Source of the DNA: Rhodobacterales bacterium
GTDB lineage: Bacteria; Pseudomonadota; Alphaproteobacteria; Rhodobacterales; Rhodobacteraceae
Reading direction: 5' to 3'
Assembly (NCBI GenBank): GCA_025362795.1
Contig: JANYFE010000104.1
Location: 32,596 to 96,595 of the forward strand
Length of the DNA stretch: 64,000 bases
Of this stretch, positions 18,751-29,100 are shown in pieces. Both the position numbers and the translations under genes were made by a program. The notes below the pieces were generated by a model. That model saw only the letters and a program-made list of their open reading frames with translations. It searched no databases and was not told where the DNA came from. The number at the start of each line of letters is the position of its first letter. The stretch's first letter is position 1.

Positions 18751-19914
18751 TCACCCCGGCATCCGGGTCTCGACCATCCCCGCATACCAGCTTGACCCGA
18801 ACGGGATCGCTTCGTCGTCAAAATTATAGGCCGGATGATGCACCATCGCCGTATCGCCATTGCCCACGAATATATACGCCCCCGGCCGCTCCATCAGCAT
18901 GAACGAAAAATCCTCCGCCCCCATCAACGGTGCCGTCTCGCGGTCCACGCGACCCGAGATCGCTTCGGCCACATCCGCCGCAAAGCGCGTGTTCTCCTCG
19001 GCATTCACCGTCACCGGATAACCGCGATGATAGGTAACCACCGCCACCGCCCCCAAAGCCAGCGCCACACCCGCGGCGATCTCCGCCACCCGCCGCTCGA
19101 CGTAGTTCTGCACGGCAAAGTCCATGGTCCGCACGGTCCCCTTCATCTTCACCACCTGCGGGATCACGTTATGCGCCGTCGAATCCGTCGCTACCGTGCA
19201 GACCGACACCACCACCTGCTTCAACGGGTCAACGCCCCGCGACGCAATCGTCTGCAACGCGACGATGATCTGCGCCGCCACCACGACCGTATCAATGCAG
19301 TCATGCGGCTTGGCCGCGTGCCCGCCCTTGCCCGTCAGCACGATCTCGAACTGATCCGCCGCAGCCATCATCGCACCCGCCCGGATCGCAAACGCCCCCA
19401 CCGGAATTCCCGGCATGTTGTGCATCCCGTAAACTTCCTGAATGCCAAAGCGGTCCATCATGCCATCGGCACACATCTCGCGCCCGCCACCGCCACCCTC
19501 CTCGGCCGGTTGAAAGATGCACACCGCCGTCCCGTCAAAATTCCGCGTCTCCGCCAGATATTTAGCGGCTCCCAGCAGCATTGACGTATGCCCGTCATGG
19601 CCGCAGGCATGCATCTTGCCCGGTACGGTCGAGGCATAATCCACCCCGGTCTGCTCAATAATCGGCAGCGCATCCATATCGGCGCGCAAGCCGATCACCC
19701 GCCCCGCCGTATCCGACTTGCCCCGGATCACCGCGACCACCCCCGTGCGCCCGATGCCTTCTGCCACCTCGTCACAGCCGAACGCCCGGCACAACTCCGC
19801 CACCCGCGCGGCGGTCCGCTGGACGTCAAACAGCAACTCGGGATGCGCATGGAAATCGCGCCGCCACGCCGTGATCTCGGGCAGCAAATCGGCAATGCGG
19901 TTCTTGACGGGCAT
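18751..19914 (-). CDS. M20 family amidohydrolase (hippurate hydrolase/N-acyl amino acid amidohydrolase type)
   Basis: The product removes acyl groups from N-acyl amino acids or related amides, using a metal centre. It has 387 residues. The metal-binding segments HACGHDGHTSMLLGAAK (about residue 100) and FQPAEEGGGGGREM (about 135) match the M20D (HipO/IAA-amidohydrolase) subgroup, with the dimerisation domain in the middle and HHPAYNFDD at the C-terminus. The start at 19914 (MPVKNRIADLL) has AAAGGAG eight bases upstream. A second M20 enzyme lies at 22773-23930 on the same strand. The substrate is not determined. Confidence 0.9.
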   Translation of the reverse strand: MPVKNRIADLLPEITAWRRDFHAHPELLFDVQRTAARVAELCRAFGCDEVAEGIGRTGVVAVIRGKSDTAGRVIGLRADMDALPIIEQTGVDYASTVPGKMHACGHDGHTSMLLGAAKYLAETRNFDGTAVCIFQPAEEGGGGGREMCADGMMDRFGIQEVYGMHNMPGIPVGAFAIRAGAMMAAADQFEIVLTGKGGHAAKPHDCIDTVVVAAQIIVALQTIASRGVDPLKQVVVSVCTVATDSTAHNVIPQVVKMKGTVRTMDFAVQNYVERRVAEIAAGVALALGAVAVVTYHRGYPVTVNAEENTRFAADVAEAISGRVDRETAPLMGAEDFSFMLMERPGAYIFVGNGDTAMVHHPAYNFDDEAIPFGSSWYAGMVETRMPG

Positions 19915-19993
19915 GGGGTGTCTCCTTTGCGGATAGCTTCCGCCAATCCACCGAGTCCTGCAAGCCCGCGCGAAACTGCAGTCATCTCTTCTT

Positions 19994-20030
19994 GAGTATC
20001 CCACGGGGGTCTGGGGCGGTGAAACCCCCG
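19994..20030. repeat. G-rich intergenic hairpin between Hsp70-like and M20 genes
   Basis: CGGGGGT (20004-20010) pairs with ACCCCCG (20024-20030). The flanking gagtatcccacgggggtctgg resembles the element after valS (tatcctcggggggta), so these are probably two copies of one dispersed repeat. It lies just after the Hsp70-like stop and may end that transcript. Confidence 0.45.
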
Positions 20031-20036
20031 GTGTCG

Positions 20037-21290
20037 TCAGCCAAACCTCCGCCGCGCTTCCAGCGACAGCCCCGCGCCCACCGACCCCAGCATATCCCCG
20101 GTCGCAATCGCCACCCCCGGCAGAACTGCGGCCACCACGCCGCGCAGCACCGGCAACCCGCTCGACCCGCCCGTCATGAACACCGTGCCGATCTGCCCCG
20201 CCGACAAACCCGCCTGGCCCAGAACTTCGCCAATCCGCGCCCGCACCCGCGCCACCGGCACGGCCACGGCGGCCTCGAACCGCGCCCGCCGCGCCATCGG
20301 ATTGGGGCCGCCAGTAAATTCCGACATCGCAATCCGCGCCACCTCGGCGTCCGACAGCGCGATCTTCGCCGCCTCCACCGCCATTGCCAGCGCGTGACCA
20401 TGCCGCCCCGCCACCACCCGGCGCATGCGGGCAATCAACTCGGGCCGATCCGCCGCCTGCTCCAGCGCCTTCAAATCCGCCGCGACCCTTTGGGTGTATA
20501 AAAAGTTGATCCGGTGCCAGGTCGCCAGATCCAGATAATAATGTCGCGGCATCAACGCCTTGCCCTTGCCGGTCGATGTCAGATACCCCAAATGCGGCAT
20601 CACCTCCGCCAAACTCAACAGCCGGTCAAAATCTGTCCCGCCAACGCGAATCCCGTCGCTGGCCAGAATATCCGCCGCCCGCTCGGCTGCCCGCGCCCGT
20701 TCCGGCGAAACCCGCACCACCGAAAAGTCCGACGTGCCGCCACCGATATCGACGATCAACACCAGTTCCTCGCGCGTCACGCCCCGCTCATATTCCAGCG
20801 CCGCCGCGATTGGCTCGTATTGAAACCCGATGTCGCGAAATCCCTGCGCCCGCGCGATGTCTTCCAGCACCGCTTGCGCCTTCAAATCGGCCGCGTCATC
20901 GTCATCGACAAAATGCACCGGACGCCCCAGAACAACCTGTGTCATCCCGCCCGTCGCGGCATCCAGTTGCCGTTTCATATGGCCAAAGAACCGCCCCAGC
21001 ACGTCCTTGAAACTGACTGCGCGACTGCCAATCGCGGTTTTCTCGTCGATCAGGCCTGTCCCGAGCGTCGATTTCAGACCGCGCATCAACCGCCCGTCAT
21101 CGCCGCGCATATAGGCCGCAATCGCTGCCCGGCCGAACTCCGGCGGCCCGCCGTCAACCTCCCAGAACACCGCCGACGGCAGCGTGACCTCGCTGCCTTC
21201 CAGCGGCAGCAGCCGCGACCGCTGCCCATCGGCCAGCGACACCGTCGAATTGGACGTGCCGAAATCAATCCCGCAAAACAGGTCCGCCAT
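20037..21290 (-). CDS. Short Hsp70-like ATPase (YegD type)
   Basis: The 417-residue product has the actin-like ATPase fold of Hsp70: FCGIDFGTSNSTVS (phosphate 1) at the N-terminus, VDIGGGTSDFSVV (phosphate 2) in the middle and VFMTGGSSGLPVLR (adenosine motif) near the end. It lacks the DnaK substrate-binding and lid domains, so it is not DnaK. It resembles E. coli YegD, whose role is poorly defined. The ATG at 21290 has AAAGGG nine bases upstream; the extension to the TTG at 21308 is disregarded. It lies between amidohydrolase and oxidase genes without obvious functional linkage. Confidence 0.85.
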   Translation of the reverse strand: MADLFCGIDFGTSNSTVSLADGQRSRLLPLEGSEVTLPSAVFWEVDGGPPEFGRAAIAAYMRGDDGRLMRGLKSTLGTGLIDEKTAIGSRAVSFKDVLGRFFGHMKRQLDAATGGMTQVVLGRPVHFVDDDDAADLKAQAVLEDIARAQGFRDIGFQYEPIAAALEYERGVTREELVLIVDIGGGTSDFSVVRVSPERARAAERAADILASDGIRVGGTDFDRLLSLAEVMPHLGYLTSTGKGKALMPRHYYLDLATWHRINFLYTQRVAADLKALEQAADRPELIARMRRVVAGRHGHALAMAVEAAKIALSDAEVARIAMSEFTGGPNPMARRARFEAAVAVPVARVRARIGEVLGQAGLSAGQIGTVFMTGGSSGLPVLRGVVAAVLPGVAIATGDMLGSVGAGLSLEARRRFG

Positions 21291-21429
21291 GCCGCGCCCT
21301 TTCAGCAAAACGCCGGGGTTATCCGGTTGAGCGCGGGCTGTAAAGCAGCCGCGATTCAGGCCCCCCAGCTTTCATCGCTCTTTACCGAAGACGCCTGTCA
21401 GGCCGGATGATCGCCGCAAACCCTGCCCC

Positions 21430-22773
21430 TCAAATCGTCGGCCCCGGCACCAGTTTCGAGCCATCGCTGAACCGGCTCAACCGGAACCGGGTCAGGTCAT
21501 GCCCGACGTCAGCCCCCGCCACCAGATCCGCGACGATCCGCCCATAGGCCGGCCCGATTCCAAACCCGTGCCCGCACATGCCCGTCGCAATCACCAGCCC
21601 GGGCACAGCGGCCACCCGGCCCACCACCGGCACGACATCGGGCAGCGTATCAATCATCCCGCCCCACGCCGCCTTGATTTCGGGCCGCCCCAATTCCGGC
21701 AAGGCCCGCGCAAACTCGTCCTGCACGCGCGCCAGCGCGCTCATGTTCGGTGCCGGGTTCAGAACCCTGATCCGTTCAAACGGCGACACCTGATCCGCCG
21801 CCCATTTTCGCGCCGTGCCCCAGGCATCCGGATAGCCCGCAGGTGCCGCCAACCGCAGTTTGGTCTTGCGGAAATCCTTCACGAACGTCGGCAGATACGT
21901 CGCCAGATTCCGAAACGCATCCGGTCCAAGGTAAAAATCATGGGCAGACCCCGGCGCAATCGTATAGCCGCCGTCCACCCTGCGCCGGAACGCAAACCGG
22001 TCATCCGCCGCGCCGCCGCCGAACACCTCCGCCATGGGCTGGGTCTGCGCCACCGAGGCCAGCACCGCCAGTTGCGGTATTCTGACCCCCTCGCGGCGCA
22101 GAAACATCGACGACCACGCCCCGCCCGCCACCACCACCTGACCGCAGGCGATCCGCCCCAGTTCCGTCACCACGCCAGCCACGCGGCCGCCCACCCGGTC
22201 CAGCGCCCGCACCGCGCAATTCTCGACAATCACCGCCCCGCGCCGCACCGCGCCTGCCGCCAGCATCGGCACCGCGACCCAAGGCTCGGCGCGGGCATCC
22301 GACGCGGTGAAAAGCCCGCCGACCCATTGCACCGCAGCGCCCTTGATCCGGTCATGCACCTGTCCGCTGGATTGCAGGCCAACGTCCAGCCCCAACCCCC
22401 GCGCCTGCACCATCCAGTCCTCGAACCCCGCCATCTCGGCATGACTCCGCGCCAGATACAGCACCCCCTCTTGCCGAAACCCCAGACCCCGCCCGCATTC
22501 CTTGGACAATGCCTTCCAAAGCTCCAGCGCTTCCATCATGATCGGCAACTCGGCCAGGTCGCGGCCCTGCTGGCGGATCCAGCCCCAGTTCCGACTTGAT
22601 TGCTCTCCGGCAATCCGGCCCTTTTCACACAAAGTTACCGAAAAGCCGCGCTCGGCCAGATGCCACGCCGTCATCACGCCAATGATCCCGCCGCCCAGGA
22701 CCACCACGTCACATTGCGCTGGCAAAGGCCCCGGGTATTTGACCGGCGTGCTTTCGGAAATCGGAAAGGCCAT
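21430..22773 (-). CDS. FAD-dependent amino-acid/amine oxidoreductase (DAO family)
   Basis: The 447-residue product has an N-terminal FAD-binding Rossmann motif, VVLGGGIIGVMTAWHLAERG (about residues 24-43), the C-terminal GMCGHGFGIGPAYGRIVADL typical of the D-amino-acid oxidase superfamily, and SRNWGWIRQQGRD after the first beta strand. Such enzymes oxidise secondary or D-amino acids, sarcosine-like compounds or opines. Its start codon overlaps the stop of the upstream M20 deacetylase gene (TGATG on the minus strand), so the two are translationally coupled and probably act in one pathway. Confidence 0.88.
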   Translation of the reverse strand: MAFPISESTPVKYPGPLPAQCDVVVLGGGIIGVMTAWHLAERGFSVTLCEKGRIAGEQSSRNWGWIRQQGRDLAELPIMMEALELWKALSKECGRGLGFRQEGVLYLARSHAEMAGFEDWMVQARGLGLDVGLQSSGQVHDRIKGAAVQWVGGLFTASDARAEPWVAVPMLAAGAVRRGAVIVENCAVRALDRVGGRVAGVVTELGRIACGQVVVAGGAWSSMFLRREGVRIPQLAVLASVAQTQPMAEVFGGGAADDRFAFRRRVDGGYTIAPGSAHDFYLGPDAFRNLATYLPTFVKDFRKTKLRLAAPAGYPDAWGTARKWAADQVSPFERIRVLNPAPNMSALARVQDEFARALPELGRPEIKAAWGGMIDTLPDVVPVVGRVAAVPGLVIATGMCGHGFGIGPAYGRIVADLVAGADVGHDLTRFRLSRFSDGSKLVPGPTI

Positions 22774-23930
22774 CAGGTCAGACTTTCCAGCAGCCGCAGC
22801 ATGAACGCCTGCCCGGCATGGAACTCGCTCACTTCCAGATATTCGTCCACCTGATGCGCCTGCGCAATATCGCCCGGCCCGCAGATCACCGCCGAATAGC
22901 CGGCTTCCTGAAACTGCCCCGCCTCGGTGCCATAGCTGACAACCCCGGCGTTATTCGCCCCGGTCAGCTGAGCGACCAAAGCCTCTGCCGTGCCCCCAAC
23001 CTCCGGCTGCAGCCCCGGAACGCGAAAGAACCGCGTCAGACAGATGGCAGCCTCTGGCCGTACCGCTTGCATGCCCGCCTCGATCCGCGCCGCGGCGGCC
23101 ATGACCTCTGCCGCCCATGCCTCCTCATCCTCACCCGGCACCACGCGCATCTCGATGGCAAACCGGCATTGCGCCGCAGTGATGTTCTGCGCCGTGCCGC
23201 CCTCGATCATCCCCACATGCAACGTGGTAAACGGCGGATGGAACGCCACCGCAGCCGGCCCCGGCACCGCCGCCTGTATCTCGGCATTCCGGTCATTGAC
23301 CCACTGGATCAACCGCGCCCCTTCCATCACCGCCGAGACGCCATAAGGCAGTAGCGATGAATGCACTTCATAGCCCTGCACCACCACTTCAAACCCGGCG
23401 CCGCCCTTGTGGCCGTTGACCAGCTGCATCCGCGACGGCTCGCCGATCAGTGCCACCGACGCCTTGGGAACCACCCCCTGCATCGCTGCAATCATCGGCG
23501 GAGCACCCGTGCAGCCCAGCTCCTCGTCATAAGACAGCGCCAGTTGCAAGGGCCGCCGCACCCCGCGCTTTTGCGCCTGCACCAGCGCCCAGACCGCCAG
23601 TGCCACATATCCCTTCATGTCGCAGGTGCCGCGTCCATAATACCGCCCGTCCCGCTCCACCACAGTCCACGGGTCCGTCGCCCAGACCTGCCCCGCCACA
23701 GGCACCACATCGGAATGGCCCGACAACAATACACCCCCCGCAATCCACGGTCCGGCATGGGCGAAAAGCGCCGCTTTGGTCCCGTCTTCGTTCCAATGCC
23801 GATGGCTCTGCACGCCGTGCCCCGCCAGATAGCCTTCCAACCAATCCACCAAATCCAGATTTGATCCGGCCGAGACTGTGGGAAACCCCACCAGCCGGGT
23901 CATCAGTTGCAGCGGCGTCATTTCTTCCAT
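22773..23930 (-). CDS. Acetylornithine deacetylase-type M20 peptidase (ArgE family)
   Basis: The product is predicted to hydrolyse N-acyl amino acids. Metal-binding and catalytic segments are SGHSDVVPV, RGTCDMKGYVA and SYDEELGCTGA, and GTEAGQFQEAGY lies near the C-terminus. The start is uncertain: several in-frame ATGs occur at 23969-23921; 23930 (MEEMTPLQLM) gives 385 residues and a family-like N-terminus. The gene is coupled to the FAD oxidase and divergent from a peptide ABC transporter operon, so an N-acyl amino acid, dipeptide or opine taken up by that transporter is a plausible substrate. True arginine-biosynthetic ArgE function is not implied. Confidence 0.85.
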   Translation of the reverse strand: MEEMTPLQLMTRLVGFPTVSAGSNLDLVDWLEGYLAGHGVQSHRHWNEDGTKAALFAHAGPWIAGGVLLSGHSDVVPVAGQVWATDPWTVVERDGRYYGRGTCDMKGYVALAVWALVQAQKRGVRRPLQLALSYDEELGCTGAPPMIAAMQGVVPKASVALIGEPSRMQLVNGHKGGAGFEVVVQGYEVHSSLLPYGVSAVMEGARLIQWVNDRNAEIQAAVPGPAAVAFHPPFTTLHVGMIEGGTAQNITAAQCRFAIEMRVVPGEDEEAWAAEVMAAAARIEAGMQAVRPEAAICLTRFFRVPGLQPEVGGTAEALVAQLTGANNAGVVSYGTEAGQFQEAGYSAVICGPGDIAQAHQVDEYLEVSEFHAGQAFMLRLLESLT

Positions 23931-24173
23931 CGCGACACCCATCTGAAGTGACCCCATATCTTGTGCCAAGCCTGCTCGCCCGTGGCAGGGGTGTCAATAT
24001 CTGGCAATCTGTAGCGCCCGACACGCAATCTGCTCGAAATCCCGCATGGCATGCGCACAAGAATCAGGATTGATAGCAAGGGCGAAATCGGAAAGACTTT
24101 GCGCCAAGGCACAAGCGGCAGAAGCCGCAGGCCGCAAGAACAAGAATAAAAACAAAGACCTGGGGAGTATCAC

Positions 24174-25184
24174 ATGCCCGATGGGGGCGACGCTGTACTT
24201 GATGTCAGGGGCCTCAAGACCGTGTTCCGCACCCGCGGTGGCGAGGTGCATGCCGTCAACTCGGTGTCTTTTCACCTGAAAAAGGGCGAATTGCTAGGCG
24301 TCGTGGGCGAATCCGGCTCCGGCAAATCTGTCACCATGATGTCGCTGATCGGCCTTTTACCCTCGCCGCCCGCCGATGTCCGCGCCGGGACCGTGATGCT
24401 GGGCAACCGCGACCTGCTCAAGATTTCGCCCGACGAACTGCGCGACGTGCGCGGCGCGAAAATTGGCTTTGTGTTCCAAGACCCGATGACCAGCCTCAAT
24501 CCGGTGTTCACCGTCGGCAGTCAGATCATGGAGCCGCTGATCCGCCATCTGGGCCTCACGAAAGATCAGGCGCGCAGCCGCGCGATCGATCTGCTGGAAC
24601 TTGTCGGCATTTCCGACGCCGCCAACCGCCTGCAAAGCTTTCCGCATCAGTATTCCGGCGGCATGCGCCAGCGCGTGATGATTGCAATTGCCCTGTCCTG
24701 CGATCCCGATGTGCTGATTGCCGATGAACCGACCACCGCGCTGGATGTCACGATTCAGGCCCAGATCCTCGAACTGGTCAAAGGCCTGCGCCAGAAACTC
24801 GGGATGGCGATCATCTGGATCACCCATGACCTTGGCGTCATCGCCGGCATCGCCGACCGGGTGATGGTGATGTATGGCGGGCAGGTCGTGGAACAGGCCC
24901 CCGTCAAGGAACTGTTCGCCCATCCCCAGCATCCCTACACGCGGGCGCTGTTGAAAACGATCCCCTCGCTCACCGGCACCCGCGCCGCCCGCCTGCAGGT
25001 GATCGAAGGCCAGCCGCCAATCATGATGGCGGAACCCGCGTCCTGTCCGTTCTGTGACCGCTGTGCGCATGTGTTCGACCGCTGCCGCCGCGAAAATCCG
25101 GTCCGCCGCGGCATCGACACCCGCCCCGTCGGCTACGGCCACGACGTCGCCTGCCACTGGACCCCGGAGGCCGCCGTTGCGTAA
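24174..25184 (+). CDS. Oligopeptide/dipeptide ABC transporter ATP-binding protein (DppD type)
   Basis: The 336-residue product is the first gene of a five-gene importer operon. Walker A is GESGSGKS near residue 44, the Q-loop is [12 protein letters not shown], the signature is YSGGMRQRV and Walker B is [12 protein letters not shown]. The C-terminal [14 protein letters not shown] is the Cys-rich oligopeptide-transporter extension, often binding an Fe-S cluster. ggggag lies nine bases before the ATG. It works as a heterodimer with the next gene product. Confidence 0.93.
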   Translation: MPDGGDAVLDVRGLKTVFRTRGGEVHAVNSVSFHLKKGELLGVVGESGSGKSVTMMSLIGLLPSPPADVRAGTVMLGNRDLLKISPDELRDVRGAKIGFVFQDPMTSLNPVFTVGSQIMEPLIRHLGLTKDQARSRAIDLLELVGISDAANRLQSFPHQYSGGMRQRVMIAIALSCDPDVLIADEPTTALDVTIQAQILELVKGLRQKLGMAIIWITHDLGVIAGIADRVMVMYGGQVVEQAPVKELFAHPQHPYTRALLKTIPSLTGTRAARLQVIEGQPPIMMAEPASCPFCDRCAHVFDRCRRENPVRRGIDTRPVGYGHDVACHWTPEAAVA

Positions 25185-25267
25185 ACCGCCCGCTCTTCCG
25201 CCCTGTCAGGCGTCATCCCTCCCGCCAGAAGCGCCCGTCAGGCAGCGCCGGGCGCGCGGAGGCCGTC

Positions 25268-26320
25268 ATGCTTGATGCAACCCCGGCGCCCTTGGTCAAA
25301 GTGCGCGGCCTCAAGATGTATTTCCCGGTCTATACCGGCATTCTGCGCCGCCACACCGGCGATGTGAAAGCGGTGGACGGCGTCTCCTTCGACATTCTGC
25401 AAGGCGAAACCCTTGGCCTCGTCGGCGAATCCGGCTGCGGCAAATCCACCGTGGGCCGTGCGCTGCTGCGCCTCTATGACCTGACGGGTGGCTCTGTCGA
25501 AATCGATGGCGAAGACATTGCCAAACTCTCGCCCGAAGCCCTGCGCAAAAAGCGTCCGACCATGCAGATGGTCTTTCAAGACCCGCAAGCCAGCCTCAAC
25601 CCCCGCATGACCCTTGCCCAGATCGTCGGCGAACCCTTGGTGGAACATGCCGACCTCAGCGCCACCGACCGCGACGCCCGCATCCACCAGCTGATGGATC
25701 AGGTCGGCCTGAACCGCCGATTTGCCAACCGCTTTCCGCACGAATTTTCCGGCGGCCAGCGTCAGCGCATCGGCATCGCCCGCGCACTGGCGCTCAACCC
25801 CAAATTCATCGTCTGCGACGAACCCATCACCGCTCTCGACGTATCCATCCAGGCCCAGGTCGTCAACCTCCTGGAAGACCTGCAAGACCGCCTTGGCCTG
25901 ACCTACCTGTTCATTTCCCACGATCTCAGCATGGTGCGCCACATCGCGGACCGCGTGGCCGTGATGTATCTGGGCCGCATCGCCGAACTCAGCCCCCGCG
26001 ACGCCCTGTACGACCGCCCGCTGCACCCCTACGCCGAGGCGCTGCTGTCCGCCGTCAACGAGCCTGATCCCAACCTCGCCCGGCGTGAACGCATCATCTT
26101 GCAAGGCGACGTGCCCTCGCCCGCTAAGCCGCCCAAAGGCTGCAATTTCAACACCCGCTGCCCGCGTGTCATGGACATCTGCCGCAGCGTTAAACCCGAA
26201 CTGGCCCAGGTCGAACCGGGCCGTCTGGTCGCCTGCCACCTTTATTCCAATATCCCGCACGCCGGATCAACCGGCGGCCCCGAGGTTTACGAGCACCTGC
26301 AACAAGGAGTGAACACATGA
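25268..26320 (+). CDS. Oligopeptide/dipeptide ABC transporter ATP-binding protein (DppF type)
   Basis: The 350-residue product is the partner ATPase of the preceding gene. It has Walker [10 protein letters not shown], the Q-loop [12 protein letters not shown], signature FSGGQRQRI and Walker [13 protein letters not shown], plus the C-terminal [15 protein letters not shown]. The ribosome-binding site ggagg lies six bases before the ATG. The stop codon overlaps the ATG of the binding-protein gene (ATGA at 26317-26320), so translation is coupled. Confidence 0.93.
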   Translation: MLDATPAPLVKVRGLKMYFPVYTGILRRHTGDVKAVDGVSFDILQGETLGLVGESGCGKSTVGRALLRLYDLTGGSVEIDGEDIAKLSPEALRKKRPTMQMVFQDPQASLNPRMTLAQIVGEPLVEHADLSATDRDARIHQLMDQVGLNRRFANRFPHEFSGGQRQRIGIARALALNPKFIVCDEPITALDVSIQAQVVNLLEDLQDRLGLTYLFISHDLSMVRHIADRVAVMYLGRIAELSPRDALYDRPLHPYAEALLSAVNEPDPNLARRERIILQGDVPSPAKPPKGCNFNTRCPRVMDICRSVKPELAQVEPGRLVACHLYSNIPHAGSTGGPEVYEHLQQGVNT

Positions 26321-28021
26321 AATTCAGAACCGCCCTTCTGGGGGCAGCCTGCACGTTCGCAATGGCCCCTGCGGCCTTTTGCCGACCGTGGTAGTGACGG
26401 CGAGGTCAAACTGACCTTCCCGCAAGCCGTGTCGATCATGAACCCCTATCTGTCGTCGGGCACCAAGGACGTCTATGCCGCATCGATGGTCATCGAACCG
26501 CTCGCGGGCTTTGACGACACCGGCACGATCATCCCCAAACTGGTGACAGAGATCCCGACCGTCGAAAACGGCGGCATTTCGGCTGACCTGACCACGATCA
26601 CCTGGAAACTTATCCCCGGTCTGAAATGGTCCGATGGCTCGCCGGTGACCGCCGATGACGCCGTATTCACCGCGCAATATTGCATGGACCCGGCAGGCGG
26701 CTGCGCGGAACTGTCGAAATATGACGGCGTCAAGACCGTGGAGGCCGTCGATGCCTCGACGATCAAGGTGACGTTCACGGGACCCAAGACCAACCCCTAC
26801 ACCGCGTTCGTCGGGGCACTTGCGCCTCTGCTGCAAAAGGCCCAGTTCGAAAAGTGCCTCGGCGCTGCGGCCCCGACCTGCACCGATCAGAACAACATGC
26901 CGATCGGCACCGGCCCCTTCATGGTGACGGGTTTCACCGTCAATGACACCGTGCAGATGTCCGCCAACCCTAACTACCGCGACCCGGCCAAACCGGCCTT
27001 CGCGACCGCCTTGATCAAAGGCGGCGGCGACGCCGAAAGCTCTGCCCGCGCCGTGATGGAAACCGGCGAATTCGACTACGCCTGGAACACCCAGATCCCG
27101 CCGGATTCACAAGCCTCGATGACCGCCGCTGGCAAGGGCGAATTCGTCGTCGCCTTCGGCACCTCGGTCGAACGGATCGAGATCAACATGACCGACCCCT
27201 CGGCCGAATGGCCGGAAGGCGAACGCTCCACCGCCAAACACCCGCATCCGATCCTGTCTGACATCAAGGTCCGCACCGCCCTTTCGATGGCGATCGACCG
27301 TCAGATCCTGTCGGATGTCGGCTACGGCGCCGGTGGCAAGCCCACGTGCAACGTGGTGCCCGCCCCGGAAGTCTATGTGTCCGCCGACAATACCGGCTGC
27401 CTGAAACAAGATCTGGAAGGCGCCAAGAAACTGCTGGACGAGGCCGGCTGGATTCCCGGAGCCGATGGCATCCGCGAAAAGGGCGGCAAGAAGCTGCATC
27501 TGCTGTACCAGACCACGGTCAACCCGGTCCGTCAGGACTTCCAGGCTCTGATCAAGGATTGGTGGACCTCGATCGGTGTCGATGTCGAACTCAAGGCGAT
27601 TGATCCGGGCGTGTTCTTTGGCGGCGACGCCGGTTCGCCCGATACGTTCCAGAAGTTCTATGCCGATGTCGAAATGTTCACCAACAACTTCGATGGCACC
27701 GATCCGGAAACCTATCTTGCCCAATACCTGTGCGCCAAGGCGCCAAGCCCGGCAAACCAGTGGCAGGGCGAGAACATGAACCGCTACTGCGACCCGGCCT
27801 ATGACAAGATGATGGGGGAATTCTCCAGCACCCGTGATCCGGCACAACGGGCGGCCATGGCGAAAACCATGAACGACATGGTGACGAAAGACACCATGAC
27901 GGTGATTCCGCTGGTCCACCGCGGCACGCTTTCGGCCCATTCCAACGCCCTGGGCGGCGTCAAGATCAACGCTTGGGACAGCGAGATGTGGAACGCCGCC
28001 GATTGGTTCCGCGTGAAGTGA
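26317..28021 (+). CDS. ABC transporter substrate-binding protein (SBP_bac_5), frameshifted in the signal peptide
   Basis: The product is the periplasmic binding protein of the peptide-type importer. The start at 26317 has AAGGAG eight bases upstream and encodes a signal peptide [12 protein letters not shown] then TFAMAPAAF, but this frame stops at 26392. The mature protein continues in the next frame as ADRGSDGEVKLTFPQAVSIM and runs unbroken for about 545 residues to 28021, with FTVNDTVQMSANPNY and RTALSMAIDRQILSD typical of the family. Removing one T from the TTTT at 26377-26380 restores a single protein. This is either a sequencing error or a mutation blocking export; a GTG at 26429 would give a cytoplasmic form. 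The ligand is not known. Confidence 0.88.
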
Positions 28022-28029
28022 TCTGAACC

Positions 28030-28059
28030 CGGGCGGGGCCGCAATCGTGGCCCCGCCCG
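28030..28059 (+). terminator. Intra-operon hairpin after the binding-protein gene
   Basis: CGGGCGGGGCC and GGCCCCGCCCG form a perfect 11-base stem around GCAATCGT, just after the binding-protein stop. There is no U-run. Such hairpins commonly reduce read-through and stabilise the upstream message, keeping binding protein in excess over permeases. Confidence 0.65.
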
Positions 28060-28092
28060 CCTTTCCCCCTTGGATCCGAGGCGTCACCGCGA

Positions 28093-29100
28093 ATGCTCGT
28101 CTTTACCTTGCGCAGGCTTTTGGTGGCGATTCCGACGCTGCTGGTCATCTCGCTGGTGATCTTCCTCCTGGTGGATTTCGCGCCCGGCAGCCCGATGTCC
28201 GAAATTCCGCTGACCGTCCCGCCCGACGTGCGCCAGAAGATGATTGCCGCCCTCGGGGCCGATCAGCCGGTTCTGGTGCGCTATGTGCTATGGCTGCGCC
28301 AGTTCTTCTGGGTCGAGCCCGCAACCCTGTTTGACGGCATTTTCGGCACCCACCTCGCGGGCAACGAACAGCGCATCCTGTCCTGGCAGTCGCGCAGCCC
28401 GGTGTTCTCCATCATCGGCCAGCGCATGCCGCAAACCCTCACCGTGATCGGCACCGCCTATCTGGTCGGCATTCTGATCGCGCTGCCGATCGGCATCTAT
28501 TCCGCCTACCGCCAGTATTCCTGGTTCGACCAGCTTGGCACCCTGTTTGCGATGATCGGCTTTTCGGTCCCCACCTTCTTTTCCGGCACTTTGTTCATCA
28601 TCGTCTTCGCGGTCTGGTTCGGCTGGTTTCCCACCAAATACGACACCACGCTGCATGTGACGGACTGGGCCAGCTTTCTCAAACAGCTTAAACAAATGGC
28701 CATGCCGGTGATGACCCTCGGCCTTGCCAACGCCGCCACGATCAGCCGCTACATGCGGTCCTCGATGCTCGAGAATATGGGTCAGGACTATGTCCGCACC
28801 GCCCGTGCCAAAGGCATGACCGAACGCACCGTGGTGCTGAAACACGTGTTGCGCAACTCGCTGATCCCGGTGGTGACGGTCATCGCCCTTGGCATCCCCT
28901 CGATCTTCGGAGGGGCGATCATCACCGAAAACCTGTTTGGCGTGAACGGCATCGGCGCCGCCCTGATTGGCGCGATCCATGCCAATGACCTGCCGATGGT
29001 GCAAACGCTGGCCTTCATCTTCGCCGTGCTGATCGTCACCTTCAACCTGATCGCCGATGTGCTTTATGGCTTTCTTGATCCAAGGATCCGCTATGACTGA
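28093..29100 (+). CDS. ABC transporter permease (DppB type)
   Basis: The 335-residue inner-membrane permease has six predicted helices. The N-terminal MLVFTLRRLLVAIPTLLVIS helix is followed by a long periplasmic loop. The EAA-type coupling motif region is RTARAKGMTERTVVLKHVLRNS near residues 235-256. It pairs with the next gene product to form the channel. A gagg box lies 14 bases before the ATG. The stop overlaps the start of the next gene. Confidence 0.93.
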   Translation: MLVFTLRRLLVAIPTLLVISLVIFLLVDFAPGSPMSEIPLTVPPDVRQKMIAALGADQPVLVRYVLWLRQFFWVEPATLFDGIFGTHLAGNEQRILSWQSRSPVFSIIGQRMPQTLTVIGTAYLVGILIALPIGIYSAYRQYSWFDQLGTLFAMIGFSVPTFFSGTLFIIVFAVWFGWFPTKYDTTLHVTDWASFLKQLKQMAMPVMTLGLANAATISRYMRSSMLENMGQDYVRTARAKGMTERTVVLKHVLRNSLIPVVTVIALGIPSIFGGAIITENLFGVNGIGAALIGAIHANDLPMVQTLAFIFAVLIVTFNLIADVLYGFLDPRIRYD

